Part shown: piece by piece, positions 16,868-24,877 of the stretch
Position numbering within the stretch: the stretch's first letter is position 1
Layout of the letters: each line of letters opens with the position of its first letter
Source of the DNA: JBEKSX01 sp049516635
GTDB lineage: Bacteria > Bacteroidota > Ignavibacteria > Tepidaquicellales > OLB5
NCBI GenBank assembly: GCA_049516635.1
Contig: JBEKSX010000001.1
Coordinates: 11,088 to 75,087 of the forward strand
Direction: 5' to 3'
Length of the DNA: 64,000 nt
Notes under the pieces: generated by a model
What the model was told of the DNA's origin: nothing
Databases searched by the model: none
Seen by the model: only the letters and a program-made list of their open reading frames with translations
Program-made: the position numbers and the translations under genes

Positions 16868-17656
16868 CTATAAATCCGTCTCCTTCGTGTTAAATACTCT
16901 TTTTGTTTTTGAAAAATTTATGCTGTCAAAATGCTCTTCAAAATATTTTTCAAAGAAATTATCCAGAGCTTTCACAGATGGCTTTAAAATATTAAATCGT
17001 GTAATCTCCTCAAAGTTCCCGTTTTTAAGAACATCAAATATTGATTCGCCGGGTATGTTTGAAGCAGGTTTATCCATTACTTTCTGGTTATCAAACCCGT
17101 GCCCATCGTCCCGTTCGTGTTTATAATTATATAAATTATGGAATTTACTATCAATAGATTTATTAATATTACCTTTATCTAGTACTTTCATTGCATTTTT
17201 ATCCACCTCGAAACCGAGGATTTTAGCTAACTTAAACTCATAAATAAATAACACATTAACATAATTTTTAGTTGCGTTATCAAGATGCTTGAGAGCCTGA
17301 GTAATAAGGTTAAATAAAGTTTTATTTTCCTGATTTTCCATAGTTGCTTTATTTACCAGTTCAATAATTCTGAAGCCCAACTCGACTTTTCTGTCATTAT
17401 CATGTATCCTTCTAAAAGAATTAATATATTCAGCACCCGAGAGTAAATGCAAAGTTCTGTTTTCCTTAAAATACAGCATGGCTTCGATGTATGCCATTGA
17501 CTGGAGAACCCCTCCCCAACGTGTCTTAGTATTTCTGACTCCTTTTGCAATAGTTCTTAATTTACCATGCGTTTGGGTGTACAGTGTTACTACCTTGCTG
17601 GACTCGCGGTAATTATCCGATTTCAGAACTACGGCAGGTGTTTTGATTATAGGCAT
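16868..17656 (-). CDS. recO: DNA repair protein RecO
   Basis: RecF-pathway recombination mediator that helps RecA load onto SSB-coated DNA. The start at ATG 17656 is chosen because the conserved N-terminus MPIIKTPAVVLKSDNYRESS begins there and it leaves a 13-nt gap after mtnA; a longer frame up to 17719 would overlap mtnA and adds unconserved sequence. The N-terminal OB fold is about 1-80 (VVTLYTQTHGKLRTIAKGVR). The helical C-terminal part appears divergent, and I see no Cys4 zinc cluster. Confidence 0.88.
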   Translation of the reverse strand: MPIIKTPAVVLKSDNYRESSKVVTLYTQTHGKLRTIAKGVRNTKTRWGGVLQSMAYIEAMLYFKENRTLHLLSGAEYINSFRRIHDNDRKVELGFRIIELVNKATMENQENKTLFNLITQALKHLDNATKNYVNVLFIYEFKLAKILGFEVDKNAMKVLDKGNINKSIDSKFHNLYNYKHERDDGHGFDNQKVMDKPASNIPGESIFDVLKNGNFEEITRFNILKPSVKALDNFFEKYFEEHFDSINFSKTKRVFNTKETDL

Positions 17657-17669
17657 ATTCTTAAGTCTT

Positions 17670-18761
17670 TTACTTTTCCTCCTTGTTAAAATCATCTGCA
17701 TGAGAAACAGACTGTACATAAGCCCGGAACAGATGTTTTATCCCTTTGAAATTATACGGGGGATAATGGACTTTGTATTCGGTCACTATAGCAGTAACCA
17801 GCTCATTTGGAACCAAATCAAAAGCTGGATTCAGTACAGGTGCATTTTCTTCAGTAATCATGTATCCGTTTATCGTTCTCACTTCATCGGGATCACGTTC
17901 TTCAATAATAATTTCTTCACCCGAGTTTATATCAAAATCTATAGTAGTGCTCGGTGCTGCAACATAAAAAGGAACATTATGGAATTTACAGTTGACTGCA
18001 AGCGAATAGCTTCCGACTTTATTAACCACATCACCGTTGGATGCTATCCGGTCTGCACCTATTATCACACAATCCACCAGACCTTCTTTCATAAGATTCG
18101 CAGCCATAGAATCGACGATAAGCTCATAATCCACGGCATTCTGTTCCAGCTCGTATGCCGTGAGGCGTGAGCCCTGTAAAAGCGGTCTTGTTTCATCTGC
18201 ATAAACGAATATTTTCTTAGCCTGCTTTATAGCGGTCGTGATTATACCCAATGCCGTACCTATACCGCCTGCCGCCAGCTCACCGGTGTTGCAATGTGTA
18301 AGAATATTCATGGATTCACCTATCAGGTCGGAACCGTTCACACCTATACGCCTGCAAAGTTCGATATCTTCGTTATATATTGCATCGGCTTCATCGAGTA
18401 TTATGGATTCTATCTCGTCTATTGCCCTTTCACGGTTCAGTTCATAAGCATTCTGTAATCTATCCAGAGCATAAAACAAATTCTTCGCAGTGGGTCTTGA
18501 TTTTCGGAAATCCTCAAGCAGTTCATAAAAAAAATTTTCCTGCTGTTTTTTACTCTCGAATTTAGCGTTAGATATACCAAGTACTATACCATAAGCAGCT
18601 GCTATGCCTATCAGCGGCGCTCCCCTTATTTTTAACTGTACGATAGCCGACAGGATGTCTTTGTAGTTCCTCGTTTTGATATACTTTTCTTTCTGGGGCA
18701 GTAAAGATTGGTCGAGAAAGATAATTTCGTTTTTATCAGTATATTCTAATTTGTTGATCAT
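17670..18761 (-). CDS. mtnA: S-methyl-5-thioribose-1-phosphate isomerase MtnA
   Basis: Methionine-salvage enzyme that converts methylthioribose-1-phosphate to methylthioribulose-1-phosphate. 363 residues, typical. Signatures are RGAPLIGIAAAYG (about 46-58), HCNTGELAAGGIGTALG with the catalytic Cys, and GADRIASNGDVVNKVGSY near the active-site Asp. The eIF2B-like fold is shared with ribose-1,5-bisphosphate isomerases, but the N-terminus and motifs favour MtnA. It is preceded by a PfkB kinase (54 nt) and followed by recO (13 nt). No other salvage gene is visible here. Confidence 0.93.
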   Translation of the reverse strand: MINKLEYTDKNEIIFLDQSLLPQKEKYIKTRNYKDILSAIVQLKIRGAPLIGIAAAYGIVLGISNAKFESKKQQENFFYELLEDFRKSRPTAKNLFYALDRLQNAYELNRERAIDEIESIILDEADAIYNEDIELCRRIGVNGSDLIGESMNILTHCNTGELAAGGIGTALGIITTAIKQAKKIFVYADETRPLLQGSRLTAYELEQNAVDYELIVDSMAANLMKEGLVDCVIIGADRIASNGDVVNKVGSYSLAVNCKFHNVPFYVAAPSTTIDFDINSGEEIIIEERDPDEVRTINGYMITEENAPVLNPAFDLVPNELVTAIVTEYKVHYPPYNFKGIKHLFRAYVQSVSHADDFNKEEK

Positions 18762-18815
18762 TTATATCGTATTAACTGAAATAAAACGAATTTTATAGTA
18801 ATCTGCCTACCGGTA

Positions 18816-19730
18816 TCAAATAGATGTGAATTCTGATAATCTTTTAAATTCGTTGAACCTGTCTTTGATCTCGAATGTTGATAGGTCTCTCATACGATCC
18901 AGCGAAAAACTTTCTACCGCAAATGAAGCTATGGTGCTGCCGTAAATTACCGCACGTTTCATGTTTTCATATGAAAGATCCTCGGTCCTGGCAAGGTGAC
19001 CGATAAAGCCTCCTGCAAAGCTGTCACCTGCCCCGGTCGGGTCATATATCGCTTCCAGAGGGTATGCAGGAGCGATGAACAGATCATCGTGGTAGAACAG
19101 AAGTGCTCCATGCTCACCTTTTTTTATTATAAGTATCCTGGGTCCGAATGACTCTATCACTTTTGCTGCTCTAATAAGATTTGCCTCATGTGACATCTCC
19201 CTTGCTTCGGAATCATTTATTATCAGAACATCTACATACTTCAACACATCCAGAAGTTCATTAAGCATGCCCCCTATCCAGAAATTCATCGTATCGGCAA
19301 CAACCAGCTTCGGTTTTTCAACCTGAAGAAGGACCTTTTTTTGCAGTACGGGATTGATATTACCCAGGCAAACATAGGTACTCTTCTTGAAAGGATCCGG
19401 AACAACAGGATCAAAGTTGGCAAAGGCATTTAATTCCGTTGTTATGCTGTCTCTTGTGTTAAGATCAAAGCTGTATTTACCATGCCAGTGGAAAGTTTTC
19501 TCATCTTCCTTTATTTGCAGGCCTTCAAGATCAATTTCCTTTTCCCTCAAAAAATCCAGTTCCTTTTTAGGAAAATCATACCCTACCACTCCCACAAGCC
19601 TGACCGGTTGTATGAAATAACTGGCAGCAACCGAAATAAACGTAGCAGAACCGCCGAGAGTCCTTTCAGCTTTTCCAAACGGGGTTTCTATAGTATCAAG
19701 CGCTAATGAACCAACAACGAGTAAAGACAT
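18816..19730 (-). CDS. PfkB-family carbohydrate/nucleoside kinase
   Basis: 304 residues with the ribokinase-type fold: an N-terminal GSLALDTIET start, GGSATFISVAAS (substrate lid region) and the C-terminal anion hole/catalytic motif DPTGAGDSFAGGFIG. The substrate cannot be fixed; several adenosine- and sugar-kinase-like proteins look this way. Adjacency to mtnA hints at a role with a methylthio- or nucleoside-derived sugar, but that is inference only. Confidence 0.85.
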   Translation of the reverse strand: MSLLVVGSLALDTIETPFGKAERTLGGSATFISVAASYFIQPVRLVGVVGYDFPKKELDFLREKEIDLEGLQIKEDEKTFHWHGKYSFDLNTRDSITTELNAFANFDPVVPDPFKKSTYVCLGNINPVLQKKVLLQVEKPKLVVADTMNFWIGGMLNELLDVLKYVDVLIINDSEAREMSHEANLIRAAKVIESFGPRILIIKKGEHGALLFYHDDLFIAPAYPLEAIYDPTGAGDSFAGGFIGHLARTEDLSYENMKRAVIYGSTIASFAVESFSLDRMRDLSTFEIKDRFNEFKRLSEFTSI

Positions 19731-19920
19731 ATGATATTATTTGGATAAAGGATATAAAAAAATTTCTAATTAAGCAAATTACAAAACACATAAACAAAAT
19801 AAAAGGTAAGGCAGTAAGGTTGATATGTGATAAGAACTACAAGCTAAAATAAGTATATATCTTTTAAAAGAAAGCCTCGGGGAATAAGTACCTTTGAAGT
19901 CCCGGTAGAAATTGAATTTC

Positions 19921-21207
19921 TTATTTATTCTGTTTAAAATCGACTCCGGTGAACATGATGGATAAAGTTTCTCTATCGAGGCGCTGCCATATACAAGCAA
20001 CAAAGTCATTATAAGAAGAAATACCGATATAATCACCAAAGAAGGTTTTCTTCTCAGGAATAAAAGGTTCTTCGGAAATCTTAATATTCTCGAATGTTTC
20101 ACCTCCATCTGTGGATCTGGCAAGATATACGTCTGTTTGAAGATCTTTATAATTTCTTCTGTCATAAAATAAAATATTAACAGCCCCCGTGATCGGGTCA
20201 ACAGACATCCAGCTCATGAACTGCTGCTTTTTATTTCCAACAGAATCATCATTTACCCTTTTCACATCACTCCAGGTATTGCCACCATCGGTCGATTTTA
20301 CGAGAAATATATCAACATCATCAGTTCCGTTCCTGCGGTCTGAAAAATTGATATATATAGTCCCTCTATATGCATCATTGCTAATATCACAGGCAGTTAC
20401 GGGCATTCCATTGCAGCGGTATAACCCCGGTATGTCATATTCCCAACCACCATATTGCTGGGCTACGGGAATTTCCTTATCGAGCCATGTTGACCCGGCA
20501 GTATGTGAAACATTAAAAACTATCCCTGCCGGACCTGACCAGGAAACATAGACCTCCCCGTTCGGTCCTACGCATGGTACCGCTCCTTCATCTGTATTAG
20601 ATGAATCAAGGCAGTCTCCAAAAGTGCTGTTGATCTGACGTGCGTCATTCCAGGTAAAGCCCCTGTCAGTTGAACGTGAAAACATTATATTTGAATGATG
20701 ATCGGGGTCCTTGCTCCTATACCGGTCGAATTGCGTCCAGGCAAGATATACGTAACCATTCCTCTTCCAGTCGCTGCAGGCCCAATCTTTATCCTGTATC
20801 TTAGGCGGGTTCTTTCCTACGTAACTCCCCGGGTCTGACCATGACATCCCTCCATCTGCAGACACCTGGCATACAATTCTGTCAAGCCACTTTGTGACTG
20901 AGGGTTTAGCGAGATGAAAATAACACGCATTTCCCTTTTTATCGAAGACCACACACGGATCGCCCCACACACCGCTTTCAGACGATTCGATCGTTCCTTC
21001 ATTCCAGGTAGAACCTCCATCGAAAGAATAATAATAGTTATCAAGATTTGCTCCTGCTATCAGGTTTAAGGGATTGTGCGGGTTTATAGAAATGCTGACC
21101 TCGTTCGGGCTGTTATATTTTGAGTTCACTCTGATATTTTTGTATTGAGAATAGAATAATGAAGTTATTGAAAGCAGGTATATGATACTAAACAGGTATT
21201 TCCTCAT
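19921..21207 (-). CDS. Secreted Asp-box (BNR/sialidase-like) beta-propeller, no sorting domain
   Basis: 428 residues: a signal peptide (about 1-20) and about six Asp-box repeats of the SxDGGxTW type (FDGGSTW, SADGGMSW, STDGGNTW, STDGGETF). It is the shortest of three tandem paralogues. The core matches them, but it ends right after the propeller (FTGVDFKQNK) and lacks the T9SS sorting domain they carry. The downstream 180 nt show no remnant of the tag in any minus frame, so the loss appears complete or the protein is exported another way. Asp-boxes alone do not prove sialidase activity. Confidence 0.82.
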   Translation of the reverse strand: MRKYLFSIIYLLSITSLFYSQYKNIRVNSKYNSPNEVSISINPHNPLNLIAGANLDNYYYSFDGGSTWNEGTIESSESGVWGDPCVVFDKKGNACYFHLAKPSVTKWLDRIVCQVSADGGMSWSDPGSYVGKNPPKIQDKDWACSDWKRNGYVYLAWTQFDRYRSKDPDHHSNIMFSRSTDRGFTWNDARQINSTFGDCLDSSNTDEGAVPCVGPNGEVYVSWSGPAGIVFNVSHTAGSTWLDKEIPVAQQYGGWEYDIPGLYRCNGMPVTACDISNDAYRGTIYINFSDRRNGTDDVDIFLVKSTDGGNTWSDVKRVNDDSVGNKKQQFMSWMSVDPITGAVNILFYDRRNYKDLQTDVYLARSTDGGETFENIKISEEPFIPEKKTFFGDYIGISSYNDFVACIWQRLDRETLSIMFTGVDFKQNK

Positions 21208-21330
21208 AAATATGTATTAATACTTACAAATAATCTTTTAGAATTCACATTCTTGATTCTGGATATCGCTAACGAATTTATTAAAAAAGTATTTGATGAC
21301 AATAATCTTCTGCTGATGTTTTTAATAAAT

Positions 21331-21362
21331 ATAAACCCACGATGATCGATCGTAGGTTTATA
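21331..21362 (-). terminator. Hairpin between tandem BNR genes
   Basis: Arms ATAAACC.ACGAT and ATCGT.GGTTTAT, with one C-A mismatch and a five-base loop, lie 22 nt after the stop of the gene at 21385-23007. The minus-strand downstream is ATTTATT, weakly T-rich. Probably a terminator or mRNA 3' stem. Confidence 0.55.
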
Positions 21363-21384
21363 TAATAAATACTATAAAAAACAT

Positions 21385-23007
21385 TTATTTAGACAGTACC
21401 ATTTTCTTTGTTTCGGTGAATGAGTTATCTCCTGCCTTAATCGTATAAAAATATACTCCGCTCGAATAATTCATTGCATTCCATTCATATTCGTAGGTGC
21501 CCGGTGCAAGATCTTCATTCACTAAAACCGTAATTTCTCTTCCCAGAATGTCATATATAACGAGCTTCACCGGCACTGAGTTCAAATTGCCTGAAGGAAT
21601 ATCAAATCTGATCTTCGTGCTCGGATTAAAAGGATTCGGGTAATTTTGTGACAAACTGTAAGATTTCGGCAACTCGTTTGAGGGATTTTTTACCGGTAAC
21701 GGATAATCAACGATCGCAGCCCATATACTAAGCTGTCCGCTTTGTAATCTAGCCCATATTGGTCTGACACTGCCATTTGCTGCCGTAACATTTGTATAAT
21801 CACCGAAGAATGTCCCCGAGGTTGGAGTAAAAGGTGAAGAGCTGACCTTAAAATTTGTGAATGTCGTTCCGCCATCTGTTGATCTTGCCATATATACATC
21901 CGTTTGGTTATCTGTGTAATTTCTTCTGTCATAAAATACGAAATACAGATATCCTGTAGATTGATCTATGGTCATCCAGGTGAAGAATTGCTCTTTCCCT
22001 GCAGGATCGTCATTGACCTTACTGGGAGTGCTCCAATTCAAGCCTCCATTAGTTGATCTTACCATCTTCACATCGTGGTCAGCTGGACCTGCCGAGTCGG
22101 TCCAGTTAATATAAATATAACCATTGTATGGACCTCCGCTGAGATCGCAGCATGTAACCGGTAATCCATTGGCCCTGTAAATACCTGAAATATTATAATC
22201 CCAACCGCCCGGCTGGTCGCATACATAGGTCGGGGCTGCAAGCCAAGTAGTTCCTCCATCGGTAGACTTTTGAAAATAAATACCATATTGTGAGTTTAAA
22301 ATTTTAGGACCTGCCCAGCCGACATAAAGAACGCCGTTGGGTCCCACTGCCGGAACTGCCCCTTCCATTGTATTATCCATATCGTGACAGTCACCGGAAA
22401 GTGCATTCAATCTTATAGGCGGGTCAAGCCAGTTCAATCCGCCATTTGTTGATCGTGAGAATAATATTCTTGAGCTGTCATTCGGTTGACTGCTGTTATA
22501 GGAATCAAATTGTGTCCATGTCACATAAATCCAGTTACCGCGCGTGCCATGAGTCCAGTCTACCGCAGACCATGCTTTGTCCTGCTCTGCCCTCCCATTG
22601 GGATTTAGACCCATGTATGTCCCAGGGTTTCCGTAGCTGACACCGGCATTTGTAGATTTAGCACATACTATTCTATCGATCCAGATAGCCGGCGCAGGCG
22701 GATTCGAGAGGTGGAAAAAGTAGAAATTACCTGCAGTATCAACCTGCATAGCGGGATCGCCCCAAACACCGCTTATATTATCAACGAGAGTACCTTTTGT
22801 CCAGTTATATCCGCCGTTAGAAGACCAATAGTAGAAATCAATATTAGCTCCGGCAACTAGTTGGTTAATATTTTTAGGATTTATTGCAATCGAAGGTTCT
22901 TCAGGTGCCCCAACATTATCTACCATCACATTTAGATATGTCTGAGCATTTAATATACCATAGAACGATAGTAAAAAAGAAAGAATATAAATGTATTTTT
23001 TCATCAT
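21385..23007 (-). CDS. Secreted Asp-box (BNR) beta-propeller with T9SS type A sorting domain
   Basis: 540 residues: a signal peptide (about 1-21), a beta-propeller with about six Asp-boxes (NGGYNW, STDGGTTW, STNGGLNW, STDGGTTF) and a T9SS type A sorting domain over the last 90 residues (NYPNPFNPSTKIRFDI; end KKMVLSK). It is closely related to the next gene upstream (23158-24777) over its full length, which indicates a tandem duplication. It is surface-exposed or released; a glycan-related or adhesive role is likely for the fold but not shown. Confidence 0.85.
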   Translation of the reverse strand: MMKKYIYILSFLLSFYGILNAQTYLNVMVDNVGAPEEPSIAINPKNINQLVAGANIDFYYWSSNGGYNWTKGTLVDNISGVWGDPAMQVDTAGNFYFFHLSNPPAPAIWIDRIVCAKSTNAGVSYGNPGTYMGLNPNGRAEQDKAWSAVDWTHGTRGNWIYVTWTQFDSYNSSQPNDSSRILFSRSTNGGLNWLDPPIRLNALSGDCHDMDNTMEGAVPAVGPNGVLYVGWAGPKILNSQYGIYFQKSTDGGTTWLAAPTYVCDQPGGWDYNISGIYRANGLPVTCCDLSGGPYNGYIYINWTDSAGPADHDVKMVRSTNGGLNWSTPSKVNDDPAGKEQFFTWMTIDQSTGYLYFVFYDRRNYTDNQTDVYMARSTDGGTTFTNFKVSSSPFTPTSGTFFGDYTNVTAANGSVRPIWARLQSGQLSIWAAIVDYPLPVKNPSNELPKSYSLSQNYPNPFNPSTKIRFDIPSGNLNSVPVKLVIYDILGREITVLVNEDLAPGTYEYEWNAMNYSSGVYFYTIKAGDNSFTETKKMVLSK

Positions 23008-23157
23008 TTTTTAATACAATAACATCAAAATTCCTTATAATGTTAAAGGGCTAACAAATAAGATATATTGATAAAATTAAAGTTTAAAATAAATTATTAT
23101 TTAATAGATATTACTAACTTAAAATTATACTTGCAGTTTCTAAACTATTGAATGAAT

Positions 23158-24777
23158 CTATTTCGATAATATCATTTTCCTGGTTTCACTGAATGAATTA
23201 TCACCGGTTGTAAGTGTATAAAAATAAACTCCACTCGAATAATCCGCTCCATTCCATTCGTATTCGTAAGTACCCGGAGGAAGCTTCTCATTTGCAAGAA
23301 CTGAAAGCTCTCTTCCGAGAATATCGTACACCAGCAGCTTAACCTGCACAGGACTTCCCATGCTCTCCGGAATATCAAATCTGATCTTAGTCGACGGGTT
23401 AAACGGATTAGGATAATTCTGAAATAAACTATACGATTTTGGAATTTCAGAAGTTATGCTTTTAACAATAAGGGGTTCTTCCAGGATAGCAGTCCATATA
23501 CTAAGCTGACCGCTCTGTAGTCTTGTCCAGATAGGCCTTACACTTCCGTGCGAAACAGTTATGTTATTATAATCACCAAAGAACACGCTGGAGGTTGGTG
23601 TGAACGGACTTGAACTTATCCTGAAATTATAGAAGCTCGCTCCTGCATTCGTCGACCTTGCTATATATACATCTGTCTCGTTATCTGTGTAATTACGCCT
23701 GTCATAAAAGACAATGTAAATATATCCGGAAGTTTGATCAACTGTCATCCATGTGAAAAACTGTTCTTTCCCCGGAGCGTCATCATTAACCCTAACAGGT
23801 GAGCTCCAATTGAATCCTCCGTTAGTGGATCTTATGAACTTTACATCGTGGTCACCTGTTCCTGCTTCATCACTCCAGTTTATATAAATATTCCCGTGAT
23901 ATGGTCCCGGGCTAAGATCGCAGCATGTTATAGGCATCCCGTTGCACCTGTAGATACCCGGTATGTCATAAGTCCACCCGCCCGGTTGATTGGTGACGTA
24001 AATATCATCCGGGAGCCAGGTTATTCCACCGTCAGTTGATCTATCGAAGAAAATCCCATACTGAGAATTAATTACTTTCGGACCTGCCCACGCTACATAT
24101 ATCTCGCCATGCGGTCCAACGACTGGTACTGCTCCTTCAGTAGTATTATCACCATCAAGGCAATCGCCTCCGAGCCTACTAATGCGAACCGGAGTACTCC
24201 AGTTAGCTCCGCTGTTCGATGAACGTGAAAATAGGATTCTCGAACTATCCGAAGTATTAGAACTGCCATAGCTATCGAATTCGGTCCATGTAACATAGAT
24301 CCAGTTGCCCCGAGGACCATGTGACCAATCAACACCGGTCCATGCTTTATCCTGAGCTTTTGTTCCGTTCAAACCGGTATAAGTTCCTGGGTTCCCGTAA
24401 TTAATTCCGCCGTTTGTTGATTTAGCACATACTATTCTATCGATCCAGTTACCCGGTGAAGGCGGATTCGCAAGGTGGAAAAAGTAGAAATTACCAGCAG
24501 TATCAACCTGCATGGAAGGGTCACCCCAAACACCGTTCTGGTTATCAACAAGGGTTCCCTTAGTCCAGTTAAAACCGCCATTCGAAGACCAGTAATATAA
24601 ATCAATATTGGCACCTGCAACCAGCTGGCTGATATTTTTAGGGTTTATACTTATAGAAGGTTCTTCAGGCGCACCGACATTATCTATCATCACATTCTGG
24701 AATGTTTGTGCAATAACAATGCCATAAAGAAAAGTGAAAAATAAAAAAGAGGAAATTAAAATGTACTTTATCTTCAT
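23158..24777 (-). CDS. Secreted Asp-box (BNR) beta-propeller with T9SS type A sorting domain (paralogue)
   Basis: 539 residues. Same architecture as its neighbour: signal peptide (about 1-23), about six Asp-boxes (NGGFNW, STDGGITW, STNGGFNW, STNAGASF) and a T9SS sorting domain (NYPNPFNPSTKIRFDI; end RKMILSK). Long blocks are identical to the neighbour, for example PEEPSI.INPKNI near the mature N-terminus. It is the first gene of the three-gene array on the minus strand and is preceded by the SppA fusion gene with a 100-nt gap. Confidence 0.85.
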   Translation of the reverse strand: MKIKYILISSFLFFTFLYGIVIAQTFQNVMIDNVGAPEEPSISINPKNISQLVAGANIDLYYWSSNGGFNWTKGTLVDNQNGVWGDPSMQVDTAGNFYFFHLANPPSPGNWIDRIVCAKSTNGGINYGNPGTYTGLNGTKAQDKAWTGVDWSHGPRGNWIYVTWTEFDSYGSSNTSDSSRILFSRSSNSGANWSTPVRISRLGGDCLDGDNTTEGAVPVVGPHGEIYVAWAGPKVINSQYGIFFDRSTDGGITWLPDDIYVTNQPGGWTYDIPGIYRCNGMPITCCDLSPGPYHGNIYINWSDEAGTGDHDVKFIRSTNGGFNWSSPVRVNDDAPGKEQFFTWMTVDQTSGYIYIVFYDRRNYTDNETDVYIARSTNAGASFYNFRISSSPFTPTSSVFFGDYNNITVSHGSVRPIWTRLQSGQLSIWTAILEEPLIVKSITSEIPKSYSLFQNYPNPFNPSTKIRFDIPESMGSPVQVKLLVYDILGRELSVLANEKLPPGTYEYEWNGADYSSGVYFYTLTTGDNSFSETRKMILSK

Positions 24778-24877
24778 AGATTTTAAATAATAAATAGTAA
24801 AATCTTTAAAATTGTTAAATGATTCAAGCTAAAAAGCAGGCTGGTTATCCAATTATTTAAATCATCTGGAAATCAGT

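Noticed and set aside
17657..17719. Longer N-terminus for RecO
   Set aside because: It would overlap mtnA by 50 nt and precedes the conserved RecO start; the internal ATG at 17656 is preferred.
19779..20201. Minus-strand frame overlapping the end of the tagless BNR gene, considered as a frameshifted sorting tag
   Set aside because: The translation shows no NYPNPFNP box or terminal strand, so it is not a lost T9SS tag.
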